Source: an uncultured Prevotella sp.
Lineage (GTDB): Bacteria; Bacteroidota; Bacteroidia; Bacteroidales; Bacteroidaceae
DNA length: 23,320 nt
NCBI GenBank assembly: GCA_958369755.1
Contig: CATXJC010000030.1
Span: 1-23,320 of the forward strand
Direction: 5' to 3'
The notes beneath the pieces were generated by a model. That model saw only the letters and a list, made by a program, of their open reading frames with translations. It had not been told where the DNA came from and did not search any database. A program made the translations under genes and the position numbers. Of the stretch, positions 14,874 to 22,889 are shown piece after piece (position 1 is the stretch's first letter; every line of letters begins with the position of its first letter).

Positions 14874-16022
14874 TTAATTGAAGAATCCCAGCAAAGCTCC
14901 GGCTGCAACGGCAGAACCGATGACTCCCGCAACGTTTGGTCCCATGGCGTGCATGAGAAGGAAGTTGTGGCGGTCGTATTCCAGACCTAGGTTGTTGGAG
15001 ATGCGTGCACTCATTGGTACGGCACTCACTCCGGCGTTTCCGATAAGTGGGTTCAGTTTCTTGCCTTTTGGCAAGAAGAGATTCATCAGCTTGACGAATA
15101 AGATTCCGCTTGCCGATGCGATGATGAAAGCAAGAGCACCGAGAGCAAAGATTTTGATGGTGTTTAATGTCAGAAACTCTGAAGCCTGGGTAGAACAGCC
15201 TACGGTCAGGCCGAGGAGGATAACGACAATATCATTCAAGCTGCTGCTTGCTGTCTTGGCGAGTCGGGTTGTCTTTCCACTCTCTTTCAGAAGATTTCCG
15301 AAGAACAGCATTCCTAATAATGGCAAACCGGATGGAACGATGAAGGTGGTGAGAAGCAGACCGATGATAGGGAAGAGAATCTTTTCGGTCTGTGAAACCT
15401 GACGTGCCGGTTTCATCTTGATGACGCGCTCTTTCTTGGTTGTAAGCAGTCGCATCAAAGGTGGTTGGATTACAGGCACCAGTGCCATGTAAGAGTAGGC
15501 GCAAACCGCAATGGCTCCCATGAGGTTCGGACTCAGTTTGCTGCTCAGGAAGATGGCGGTTGGTCCGTCTGCTCCTCCGATAATGGCAATGCCGGCTGCC
15601 TGGTTAGGTTCGAATCCCAGAGCCAGTGCAATCATGTAGGCGCCGAAGATTCCAAATTGGGCAGCGGCTCCAATCAGGATGAGCTTCGGGTTGGAAATGA
15701 GCGCAGAGAAGTCGGTCATGGCTCCAATGCCCAGGAATACGAGTGGCGGATACCAGCCCTGTTTCACTCCCTGGTAGAAGATGTTCAGAACGGAGTTGTC
15801 TTCGTATAAACCTATTTCGAGTCCTGCATCGGCACGGAATGGAATGTTGCCAAGAATGATTCCCAATCCGATAGGAACCAGGAGCAGCGGCTCAAAATCT
15901 TTCTTGATGGCGAGCCAGATAAAGAGTGCTCCCACCAGAATCATAATGAGGTTTCCTGCCGAGGCGTTGGCAAAGCCCGTAAAGGTAAGAAACTCATTGA
16001 AGTTTTGTATGATGAAATCCAT
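14874..16022 (-). CDS. Na+-translocating decarboxylase beta subunit
   Basis: 382 residues with about nine or more hydrophobic segments, of the OadB/GcdB/MmdB family. It decarboxylates carboxybiotin and pumps Na+ outward. The signature GGADGPTAIF is at 149-158 (it carries the essential Asp of the family), and the second conserved loop is PLIGNAGVSAVPMSAR near 325-340. It is last in the unit, 92 bases after the biotin carrier, in a spacer largely filled by a class A repeat ending at its ATG. In Bacteroidota the complex most often acts on methylmalonyl-CoA (propionate path) or oxaloacetate. The substrate is set by the alpha subunit, which is not in this window, so I give no symbol. Confidence 0.95.
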   Translation of the reverse strand: MDFIIQNFNEFLTFTGFANASAGNLIMILVGALFIWLAIKKDFEPLLLVPIGLGIILGNIPFRADAGLEIGLYEDNSVLNIFYQGVKQGWYPPLVFLGIGAMTDFSALISNPKLILIGAAAQFGIFGAYMIALALGFEPNQAAGIAIIGGADGPTAIFLSSKLSPNLMGAIAVCAYSYMALVPVIQPPLMRLLTTKKERVIKMKPARQVSQTEKILFPIIGLLLTTFIVPSGLPLLGMLFFGNLLKESGKTTRLAKTASSSLNDIVVILLGLTVGCSTQASEFLTLNTIKIFALGALAFIIASASGILFVKLMNLFLPKGKKLNPLIGNAGVSAVPMSARISNNLGLEYDRHNFLLMHAMGPNVAGVIGSAVAAGALLGFFN

Positions 16023-16025
16023 AAT

Positions 16026-16067
16026 TTACTTTGAACTTTGAAAGTTGAACATTGAACTTTATGATTA
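16026..16067 (-). repeat. Class A spacer repeat (before oadB-like gene)
   Basis: The minus strand reads TAATCATAAAGTTCAATGTT then CAACTTTCAAAGTTCAAAGTAA, ending 3 bases before the ATG. The last part, CAAAGTTCAAAGTAA, is identical to the end of the copy before hisF. The internal ATG is followed in frame by a TAA, so it is not a start here. Confidence 0.8.
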
Positions 16068-16114
16068 GTCTTTTGATTGGAAGAGTAATCATTAGCTTTT
16101 GTCTAAACAGCTTA

Positions 16115-16600
16115 TTACGCGATCGTAACAAGCGTGTCTCCTTCCATTACTGCGTCTCCCTTGTTCACGTTGATGCTGGTAATGGTTCCTGAAGTTTCTG
16201 CATCGATGTTGTTCTGCATCTTCATGGCTTCGAGAACGACAACAGTATCGCCTGTGTTCACCTTGTCACCGACTTTCACCTTGATTTCGTTGATAGTGCC
16301 AGGCAGAGGGGCTACCACTGGCTTGCCTGCAGCAGGAGTTGCCTGTTTGCTTGATGAAGCAGAATCAGAACTTGCTGCAGAACTGGAACCTGCAGCAGAA
16401 CCTGCGCTTGCAACAGAGCTGGCAGAAATGTTGTTTTGTCCATCACTTAACTTTACTTTCTGCTTACTGCTCTTAACCGGCTGTTTCATTTCCACTTCGA
16501 ATGGAATTCCATTCACGGTTACATTGGCGATATTGCCTTCAATATCCTGTATTTCAACGACGTAATCTACGCCTTTAACCTTATATTCGTACTTTGCCAT
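16115..16600 (-). CDS. Biotin carboxyl carrier subunit of the decarboxylase
   Basis: 161 residues. The C-terminal biotinyl domain (about 92-161) has the classical EAMKM motif with biotin lysine K127, preceded by PLPGTINEIKVKVGDKVNTG. Residues 1-42 form a short beta-rich domain (YKVKGVDYVVEIQDI). They are joined by a Ser/Ala-rich flexible linker (about 43-95) that would let the biotin swing between the alpha and beta subunits. It starts 5 bases after the gamma-like gene stop, so the two are translationally coupled. The size and linker fit a stand-alone biotin subunit of a Na+ decarboxylase rather than an acetyl-CoA carboxylase AccB, which has different neighbours. Confidence 0.95.
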   Translation of the reverse strand: MAKYEYKVKGVDYVVEIQDIEGNIANVTVNGIPFEVEMKQPVKSSKQKVKLSDGQNNISASSVASAGSAAGSSSAASSDSASSSKQATPAAGKPVVAPLPGTINEIKVKVGDKVNTGDTVVVLEAMKMQNNIDAETSGTITSINVNKGDAVMEGDTLVTIA

Positions 16601-16605
16601 AGTTT

Positions 16606-17634
16606 CTATATTTTAACGTTGTTATTGTTGTTGTTGAATTTCGGAGCATTCCATCTGGTCTGTTTTGGCTTGATGGTGATAATGCCTGGTTCTACATCGT
16701 GAACATCTTCCAGATATTCCTGTAGTGCAAGGGAGATGACTGCCATGTAAATCTCCTTATCAATACCCTTGGTTTCTAAACCATCTTTCAGAATCACGTT
16801 GGTCTTATGACTGAGGTCTTGAGTAACCTCGATGGTCTTCTTTCCTGTCTTATATAATAAGGTGGCGTGCTTCTCAGTAGCACGGGCGATGCGCTGTTTA
16901 TGTTTCATGTAGGCTCCGAAAACCCAGAACACGATGAAGAGGAGAGCAAGGCAGGCAAATACGATTCCCATTGAAAGTACGGCGATTCCTATTCCGTATG
17001 GGTCGCTTTTCTTCAATTGCTGGGCTTTACTCAAACCTGTGTTTTGAGGCAGATAGCCTGGAGTTACTGATCCGGCAATGGCTTTCTCCCATGTCTTGAA
17101 GTCCTTACTCAGTTCAAAACTCTCATCGGCAGCCAACACTGGCACGCTTACGGAGTCTATCAGGTCAACGGCATTTCCGTCATAGAGTGCTATCCAGTTG
17201 GGCATCTTTTCCTGTAGAATAAGATTGAGATGAAAAGGTCCCGAGTTGGAAGAATTCTTTGCCTTCCAATGTTGTCCGTTCCTGCCATCCTGGTACCAGG
17301 AACTGCTGTCGAAGATAACGATGCTCTTCTTGCCTCCCAGTGTGGTTCGTGGTTCATTGTTAGGCAATGGACACATCAGCTGTCGGCGAGCTTCAGGCGA
17401 CATTTTCTTGTCGAGAACCCTTCGGTCGGTGGTTAGGAACATACCGCGTACATTATACGTGGTAAAGGAGGAATTGCTCAATTCCACCCATGGTTTGTGC
17501 TGCCCGTACTCATCTACAAGGTTGGTACGGTTGTCGGTCATCACCTCCGTAATACGGATACTTTTGGCTCCTTGACTCCAAGCGGGCAAGGACGTGATGA
17601 CTAGCATGGTTATCAGAAATCCCAATTTCTTCAT
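16606..17634 (-). CDS. OadG-type gamma subunit with an N-terminal lamin-tail-like ectodomain
   Basis: 342 residues, far longer than ordinary OadG (about 80-100). There is a signal peptide (1-20, MKKLGFLITMLVITSLPAWS). A lamin-tail-like domain (about 24-193) begins SIRITEVMTDN, with WVELSNSSF and NVRGMFLTTD and closing SVTPGYLPQN. One membrane helix follows (about 214-242, GIGIAVLSMGIVFACLALLF). The C-terminal OadG-like part has AVISLALQEYLEDVHD and ends with a six-Asn run. OadG anchors and stabilises the alpha/beta/gamma Na+ pump, so here an extracytoplasmic domain has been added to that anchor. It is first in the unit, with a promoter about 110 bases upstream, and overlaps in function with the next two genes. 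The lamin-tail call rests on motif shape. Confidence 0.85.
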   Translation of the reverse strand: MKKLGFLITMLVITSLPAWSQGAKSIRITEVMTDNRTNLVDEYGQHKPWVELSNSSFTTYNVRGMFLTTDRRVLDKKMSPEARRQLMCPLPNNEPRTTLGGKKSIVIFDSSSWYQDGRNGQHWKAKNSSNSGPFHLNLILQEKMPNWIALYDGNAVDLIDSVSVPVLAADESFELSKDFKTWEKAIAGSVTPGYLPQNTGLSKAQQLKKSDPYGIGIAVLSMGIVFACLALLFIVFWVFGAYMKHKQRIARATEKHATLLYKTGKKTIEVTQDLSHKTNVILKDGLETKGIDKEIYMAVISLALQEYLEDVHDVEPGIITIKPKQTRWNAPKFNNNNNNVKI

Positions 17635-17741
17635 ACGCTTACTAACGTTTATAGGGTTATTGTTTCATATTTCGAAAAAATCTGCATCATATAGGAACGA
17701 TAGCTGTTCCTAGAAGATTCATTAGGTTTGTTTCTTGTGCT

Positions 17742-17771
17742 CAAAGGTACGAAGAATTTCTGAAAAGACAA
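17742..17771 (-). promoter_or_regulatory. Promoter of the decarboxylase unit
   Basis: The minus strand carries TTG (17769-17771), 19 bases, TACCTTTG (17742-17749), 107 bases before the gamma-like gene ATG. The -33 box abuts the T-run of the preceding gene's terminator, so transcription of this unit is insulated but very compactly. Confidence 0.8.
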
Positions 17772-17807
17772 CAAAAAAGGTGCACAAATTTTTGTCTTTG
17801 TGCACCT
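17771..17807 (-). terminator. Rho-independent terminator after the transporter gene
   Basis: AGGTGCACAAA (17778-17788) pairs with TTTGTGCACCT (17797-17807) around an 8-base loop. On the minus strand the stem is followed by TTTTTTG (T-run at about 17771-17778). It follows the transporter stop at 17858. Confidence 0.9.
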
Positions 17808-17857
17808 CTTTTATAATTTATAACTATTTCCAGTTGTTTTGTTAACTTTTGTAAGTC

Positions 17858-19552
17858 TTACGCTCCGCAGAAGAACAGCACCACTATCTGGGCTGTAAAG
17901 ATACGGAGGAACATACTCAATGGATAAACCGTAGAGTATCCTACAGCTGGAGCCTCTTTAGAGCAAGAAGCATTTGCATAAGCCAATGCAGGAGGGTCTG
18001 TGTAAGTACCGGCGAGCATACCCATGATGGTGAAGTAGTTGAACTTAAACTTCAGACGGGCAATCGTACCGATGATGAGGATAGGAATAACGGTGATGAG
18101 GAAACCACATCCCACATATTTCAAACCGTCACCCTGTACTACTGTGTCCCAGAATCCGGCACCAGCCTTGATTCCCACACTCGCCAGGAAGAGTACAAGT
18201 CCTATTTCTCGCAGCATCATATTAGCCGAAGTCGTCGTATAAGTTACCAGCTTCATGCGATAGCCGAAACGGCCGATGAGGATGGCGATGATAAGCGGAC
18301 CTCCAGCAATACCCAACTTCAAAGGCACCGGCATTCCCGGAATGGCAAATGGGAGAGAACCGAAGATAATACCTACCATAATGCCTACGAAGATAGTGGC
18401 AATGTTAGGCGCATCGAGGCGCTTTACAGAGTTACCCATGATTTCAGCCACACGGTTCACATTCTCTTCAGGACCTACAACCAGAATCTTATCACCTACG
18501 TGGAAGTGGTGGTTTCTGCCTGCAAAAATGTCCATTCCCTGACGGGAAATACGGGTTACGTTAACGCCGTATACGCTGGAGAAGTGCATCTTACCCAAGG
18601 TCTTACCGTTCATTTCCGGACGGGTAACGATGATACGGCGAGAAACAAAGTGCTGTACTTCATCCTTCTCGCGGTCCCATTCAGCTTCAACCTCTGGTCC
18701 GATAAAAGCCTTGATGGCTTCAGCATCAGCCTCTGCACATACAACGAGCAATTCGTCTCCAACCTCAAACTTAGTCTTGCTGTTAGGAATGCTCACCTCG
18801 CCATTGTGGAGCAGTCGTGAACATACAATGTCACGGTTCAAGAACTCAGAAACTTCTCTCAGCGTTCTGCCTGTAATATAAGCATTTTCCACGCGTAAGT
18901 GCATGTTGTGGGCCTTTGCGTGTGGGTTTGCAGCATCTTCTTCGTTAAGCTGTTCTTCCTCATCAGCAGTATTAATCTTACAGATGTACTTGATAAGGAT
19001 AGTAGCACCGATAATGCCTACCACACCAAGAGGATAAGCACAAGCATAACCGTTGGCAATACTTGGAGCACCATTAGGGAAGACGCTGAGCAAAGCCTCG
19101 TTGGCAGCACCAAGACCCGGAGTATTGGTAACCGCACCATAGAGAGTACCTACCATCATAGGCAAGTTGTTAGGGTTGCTCGTGTCAAAGAAGAGATAAT
19201 AGCAACCAAACATCACGAGGATGTTGAGTAAAATAGCGCTAGCCGAAAGCATGTTGAGCGTAACACCACCTTTCTTGAAACTCTCGAAGAAGCCAGGTCC
19301 TACCTGGAGACCAATCATGAAGACGAAGAGGATCAAGCCGAAGTCTTGCACGAAAGTGAGAATTTCCTTTGGACCGGTGAAGCCAACGTGGCCAGCCAAA
19401 ATACCTGCGAAGAGAACGAAGGTGACACCTAACGAAATGCCGCCAATCTTTATTTTTCCGAGGTAAACACCAATAGCTATCACGATAGCGTAGAGTAGGG
19501 CGATGTGAGCCACCGACTCGGTATTGGTGAAGAGATTAACAATCCAATCCAT
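17858..19552 (-). CDS. AspT/YidE-type transporter with two TrkA-C domains
   Basis: 564 residues, the usual length for AAE (aspartate:alanine exchanger-like) proteins. Two membrane bundles of about five helices each flank a cytoplasmic part. A duplicated motif is visible: YGAVTNTPGLGAA (138-150) in the first half and GMLAGTYTDPPALAY (511-525) in the second. Between them lie two TrkA-C/RCK-like domains, VENAYITGRTLREVSEF and RIIVTRPEMNGKTLGKM. They probably bind a regulatory ligand. The substrate cannot be read from sequence; dicarboxylate or amino-acid exchange is the family's known activity. It is a stand-alone gene with its own terminator. I see no clear -33/-7 pair upstream (19553-19794); the nearest is a one-mismatch TATCTTTC at 19639-19646 on the minus strand. 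Confidence 0.92.
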   Translation of the reverse strand: MDWIVNLFTNTESVAHIALLYAIVIAIGVYLGKIKIGGISLGVTFVLFAGILAGHVGFTGPKEILTFVQDFGLILFVFMIGLQVGPGFFESFKKGGVTLNMLSASAILLNILVMFGCYYLFFDTSNPNNLPMMVGTLYGAVTNTPGLGAANEALLSVFPNGAPSIANGYACAYPLGVVGIIGATILIKYICKINTADEEEQLNEEDAANPHAKAHNMHLRVENAYITGRTLREVSEFLNRDIVCSRLLHNGEVSIPNSKTKFEVGDELLVVCAEADAEAIKAFIGPEVEAEWDREKDEVQHFVSRRIIVTRPEMNGKTLGKMHFSSVYGVNVTRISRQGMDIFAGRNHHFHVGDKILVVGPEENVNRVAEIMGNSVKRLDAPNIATIFVGIMVGIIFGSLPFAIPGMPVPLKLGIAGGPLIIAILIGRFGYRMKLVTYTTTSANMMLREIGLVLFLASVGIKAGAGFWDTVVQGDGLKYVGCGFLITVIPILIIGTIARLKFKFNYFTIMGMLAGTYTDPPALAYANASCSKEAPAVGYSTVYPLSMFLRIFTAQIVVLFFCGA

Positions 19553-19703
19553 GTATTCGTTTTAAAATCAGAAAATTATATTCCTTGTAGTTTACCAAAT
19601 AATTTTAGAATTTATGTTTTCTGTTGCTTGTTTTAAATGAAAGATACAGTTCTGTTTATAGAGAGAATCTGTAGATTATTAGGGATTCAATTAAAACTGA
19701 AAA

Positions 19704-19733
19704 TTGGAGGACATCACATAGGATGCCCTCCAA
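19704..19733 (-). terminator. Probable terminator after pgk
   Basis: TTGGAGGACATC (19704-19715) pairs with GATGCCCTCCAA (19722-19733) except for one position. The minus strand continues TTTTCAGTTTT. The plus strand also has a T-run. It lies about 60 bases after the pgk stop. Confidence 0.75.
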
Positions 19734-19794
19734 CCTATTTTTTCTTGTAAAAAATCAAGCCCTTTTTGCAAATGGCTTTCTTTTTGACATGAGA

Positions 19795-21042
19795 TTACTT
19801 CTCGATAGCTGCTACACCTGGCAATACCTTACCCTCGATAGCCTCGAGGAGAGCACCACCACCTGTAGAGATGTAAGATACCTGATCAGCCAAACCGAAC
19901 TTGTTGATACAAGCTACAGAGTCACCACCACCGATGAGTGAGAATGCACCTTCCTTAGTAGCCTCAGCGATTGCGTCAGCAATAGCCTTAGAACCACCAG
20001 CGAAGTTGTCGAACTCGAATACACCTGCAGGACCGTTCCAGAGGATAGTCTTGGCACCCTTGATGGCAGCTGCGAAAGCCTTGCGAGTCTCAGGACCTGC
20101 GTCCATACCCTCCCAACCGTCAGGGATGTTGTTAGATGGGCAAACCTGAGTATTGCAGTCGTTCTTGAAGTCATCACCGCAGATAGAGTCTGTGCCGAGT
20201 ACGAGGTTTACACCGTTCTCCTTAGCCTTCTTGATTACGTCGAGAGCAACGTCAAGCTTGTCATCCTCGCAGATAGACATACCGATCTTGCCGCCGAGAG
20301 CCTTAGAGAATGTATAAGTCATACCACCGCAGAGAATCAGGTTGTCAACCTTAGTCAACAGGTTCTCGATGATACCGATCTTAGTAGAAACCTTAGAACC
20401 ACCCATGATAGCTGTGAATGGGCGCTTGATGTTGCCGAGAACTGCGTCAACAGCCTTAACTTCCTTCTCCATCAAGAAGCCGAGCATCTTGTGATCCTTG
20501 TCAAAAGAATCAGCGATGACAGCTGTAGAAGCGTGCTTGCGGTGAGCTGTACCGAATGCGTCCATTACATATACGTCAGCGTAAGAAGCCAACTTAGCAG
20601 CGAACTTCTTCTGACGCTCCTTCATCTCAGCCTTAGCAGCATCGAATTCTGGAGTACCCTTCTCAACGCCAACTGGCTTGCCTTCCTCTTCTGGATAGAA
20701 GCGGAGGTTCTCGAGCAAGAGAGCCTCACCTGGCTTCAAGGCAGCTGCCTCAGCATCAGCGTTACCGCAGTCCTTAGCGAACTTAACGTCTACGCCGAGA
20801 GCGTCTGATACGTTCTTAACAATCTGAGAGAGAGAAAGCTCTGGTTTAACCTTGCCCTTTGGCTTACCCATGTGGCTCATCATGATGAGCGCACCGCCGT
20901 CTGCAAGTACCTTCTTTAATGTAGGAAGGGCACCGCGGATACGAGTGTCGTCTGTTACATTACCATTTTCATCCAATGGCACGTTGAAGTCAACGCGCAC
21001 GATTGCCTTGTGACCGGCAAAGTTAAAATCTTCAATTTTCAT
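19795..21042 (-). CDS. pgk: Phosphoglycerate kinase
   Basis: 415 residues, standard for bacterial PGK. It transfers phosphate from 1,3-bisphosphoglycerate to ADP in glycolysis. The N-terminal substrate segment is VRVDFNVP (15-22), and further family blocks are MMSHMGKPKG, LLLENLRFYPEEEG, MDAFGTAHRKHAS and AIMGGSKVSTKIGII. The nucleotide site has ILWNGPAGVFE and the GGGDS motif (371-375). It is monocistronic with a good promoter at 21117-21147 and a 74-base leader. It lies divergently from radA. Codon use is visibly more restricted than in its neighbours, as expected for a highly expressed gene. Confidence 0.98.
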   Translation of the reverse strand: MKIEDFNFAGHKAIVRVDFNVPLDENGNVTDDTRIRGALPTLKKVLADGGALIMMSHMGKPKGKVKPELSLSQIVKNVSDALGVDVKFAKDCGNADAEAAALKPGEALLLENLRFYPEEEGKPVGVEKGTPEFDAAKAEMKERQKKFAAKLASYADVYVMDAFGTAHRKHASTAVIADSFDKDHKMLGFLMEKEVKAVDAVLGNIKRPFTAIMGGSKVSTKIGIIENLLTKVDNLILCGGMTYTFSKALGGKIGMSICEDDKLDVALDVIKKAKENGVNLVLGTDSICGDDFKNDCNTQVCPSNNIPDGWEGMDAGPETRKAFAAAIKGAKTILWNGPAGVFEFDNFAGGSKAIADAIAEATKEGAFSLIGGGDSVACINKFGLADQVSYISTGGGALLEAIEGKVLPGVAAIEK

Positions 21043-21116
21043 TTTACCTAAATTTTATTTAGTTTATGTACTAATTTATTGTTCTAAACCTTTCTGCTGG
21101 TTTCAAAAACCGAAGG

Positions 21117-21147
21117 CAAAGATACAAATTATATTTGAATCAGCAAA
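21117..21147 (-). promoter_or_regulatory. Promoter of pgk
   Basis: The minus strand carries TTTTG (21144-21147 region), 19 bases, TATCTTTG (21117-21124), a full TAnnTTTG match, 74 bases before the pgk ATG. Confidence 0.85.
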
Positions 21148-21296
21148 ATATAGTAGCGGTTTTTATGATTTTTAGTAGATGAAATCGTCTGTTTGCTATA
21201 TCGGGTTTGCAAAATTCGTGTTTTGCGCTTCCTTCTGCCTGATTTGTTAAACAAAATGGAGAGAAATGAAATATATTCTTAACAAATTACTTTTTT

Positions 21297-21328
21297 TTTG
21301 GATTTTTCGATAATAAATAGTACCTTTG
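21297..21328 (+). promoter_or_regulatory. Promoter of radA-queC
   Basis: TTTG (21297-21300, at the end of a T-run), 20 bases, TACCTTTG (21321-21328). The ATG of radA is 38 bases downstream. Confidence 0.85.
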
Positions 21329-21366
21329 TGCGCAGTTAAAGCGTTATTACATATAAATGAGATAAA

Positions 21367-22851
21367 ATGGCGAAAGATAAGATTGCTTTTGTGTGCAGCA
21401 ATTGCGGACAGGAAAGTGCCAAATGGATGGGCAAATGTCCTAGCTGCGGACAATGGAATACATTTAAGGAAATTCGTATTGCTGCCGATTCCGGATCGCA
21501 GGCTGCGAAGAATGCCGGAATGACCATGCGTCATGGTGGGGCTGCCACGATGTTTGGCGGGCAGCACAGCGAGCATGACGCTGCGCCGATGAAGCTTCGC
21601 GATATTTCTGCGATTGATGAACCGCGCATCGATATGAGGGACGAGGAGCTGAACCGTGTGCTGGGTGGCGGAATGGTTCCTGGCAGCATTACGCTCCTGG
21701 GCGGTGAACCGGGAATCGGTAAGAGTACGCTCACCTTGCAGACCATTCTGAACATGACTGACCGCCGCATCCTGTATGTGAGCGGAGAGGAGAGTGCCCA
21801 TCAGATTAAACTCCGTGCCGACCGGTTGGCTAAAGGACAGGCGATGCTCAGAGAGGGTTCATCTGCGGACACACAGAAAACGGCTTCTCTTTCATCAGAA
21901 GGAGCCTTTGATCATATTACGGTTCTCTGCGAAACGCAGTTGGAGAAAATCTTCAGCCATATTCAGGAAGTGGCTCCACAGTTGATAGTTATAGATTCTA
22001 TACAAACTATTGCTACGGAAGAAGTAGACAGTTCGCCGGGTTCTGTTTCCCAAGTTCGCGAGTGTGCAGCCTCCCTGCTCCGATTTGCCAAGACGAGTGG
22101 CATTCCGGTTATTCTGATAGGACATATTAATAAGGAGGGAACGCTTGCCGGACCAAAGATTCTGGAGCACATCGTAGATACGGTGATTCAGTTTGAGGGC
22201 GACCAGCATTACATGTACCGCATCTTGAGAAGCATCAAAAACCGATTCGGAAGTACTTCTGAGTTGGGAATCTACGAGATGATGCAAGGCGGACTCCGAC
22301 AGGTGAGCAATCCTTCAGAGTTGCTGCTTACTGAAGATCATGACGGGCTTTCGGGTGTTGCCATCAGCGCAGCCATCGAGGGTGTCCGTCCGTTCCTGGT
22401 AGAGACGCAGGCTTTGGTTTCAACAGCTGCCTATGGAACTCCGCAGCGTTCGGCAACGGGTTTTGACCAGCGCCGTTTGAACATGCTCCTGGCGGTTCTA
22501 GAGAAACGTGTGGGGTTCAAACTGATGCAGAAGGACGTGTTCCTGAATATTGCCGGAGGATTGAGAGTAACCGATCCTGCCATGGACTTGAGTGTGTTGG
22601 CAGCCGTATTGAGCAGCAATGTTGACACACCTATCGAGCAAGGCTGGTGTATGGCGGGCGAGGTAGGTCTGAGCGGTGAAGTCCGTCCGGTGAGCCGCAT
22701 CGAGCAGCGTATTGCTGAGGCTGAGAAACTGGGATTCCAGCACATCATCATTCCGAAGTACAACAATCATGGTTTCGACCATAAGAAATATAAGATAGAA
22801 ATTCATCCCGTAAGGAAGGTGGAAGAAGCATTCCGCTGCCTGTTCGGGTGA
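21367..22851 (+). CDS. radA: DNA repair protein RadA (Sms)
   Basis: 494 residues, somewhat longer than the usual 450-460. It is a RecA-like DnaB-type motor that helps branch migration in recombination. The N-terminal zinc finger has C10, C13, C24 and C27. Walker A is GEPGIGKST (113-121), the RadA-specific KNRFG is at 291-295, and the C-terminal Lon-like domain has GGLRVTDPAMDLSVLAA and AGEVGLSGEVRPV. Relative to common RadA proteins there is a Ser-rich insertion at about 156-180 (KGQAMLREGSSADTQKTASL), between the ATPase strands. queC follows after 38 bases without a promoter, so the two are probably co-transcribed. Confidence 0.96.
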   Translation: MAKDKIAFVCSNCGQESAKWMGKCPSCGQWNTFKEIRIAADSGSQAAKNAGMTMRHGGAATMFGGQHSEHDAAPMKLRDISAIDEPRIDMRDEELNRVLGGGMVPGSITLLGGEPGIGKSTLTLQTILNMTDRRILYVSGEESAHQIKLRADRLAKGQAMLREGSSADTQKTASLSSEGAFDHITVLCETQLEKIFSHIQEVAPQLIVIDSIQTIATEEVDSSPGSVSQVRECAASLLRFAKTSGIPVILIGHINKEGTLAGPKILEHIVDTVIQFEGDQHYMYRILRSIKNRFGSTSELGIYEMMQGGLRQVSNPSELLLTEDHDGLSGVAISAAIEGVRPFLVETQALVSTAAYGTPQRSATGFDQRRLNMLLAVLEKRVGFKLMQKDVFLNIAGGLRVTDPAMDLSVLAAVLSSNVDTPIEQGWCMAGEVGLSGEVRPVSRIEQRIAEAEKLGFQHIIIPKYNNHGFDHKKYKIEIHPVRKVEEAFRCLFG

Positions 22852-22860
22852 AGTAAAAAG

Positions 22861-22889
22861 TAATCATACAGTTCAAAATTCAAAGTAAA
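22861..22889 (+). repeat. Class A spacer repeat (before queC)
   Basis: TAATCATACAGTTCAAAATT followed by CAAAGTAAA, ending directly at the queC ATG. It is the same element as before hisF and the oadB-like gene, in the sense orientation. Confidence 0.75.

Larger units (their letters stand above)
21043..21366. other. Divergent intergenic region pgk/radA
   Basis: 324 bases without a gene. It holds the minus-strand pgk promoter (21117-21147), the plus-strand radA promoter (21297-21328), and about 150 A/T-rich bases between them in which I see no operator, RNA gene or ORF. Confidence 0.8.

Noticed and set aside
21247..21801. Minus-strand frame (184 codons) over the radA start
   Set aside because: It runs through the radA promoter and zinc-finger codons, and no promoter or domain supports it.
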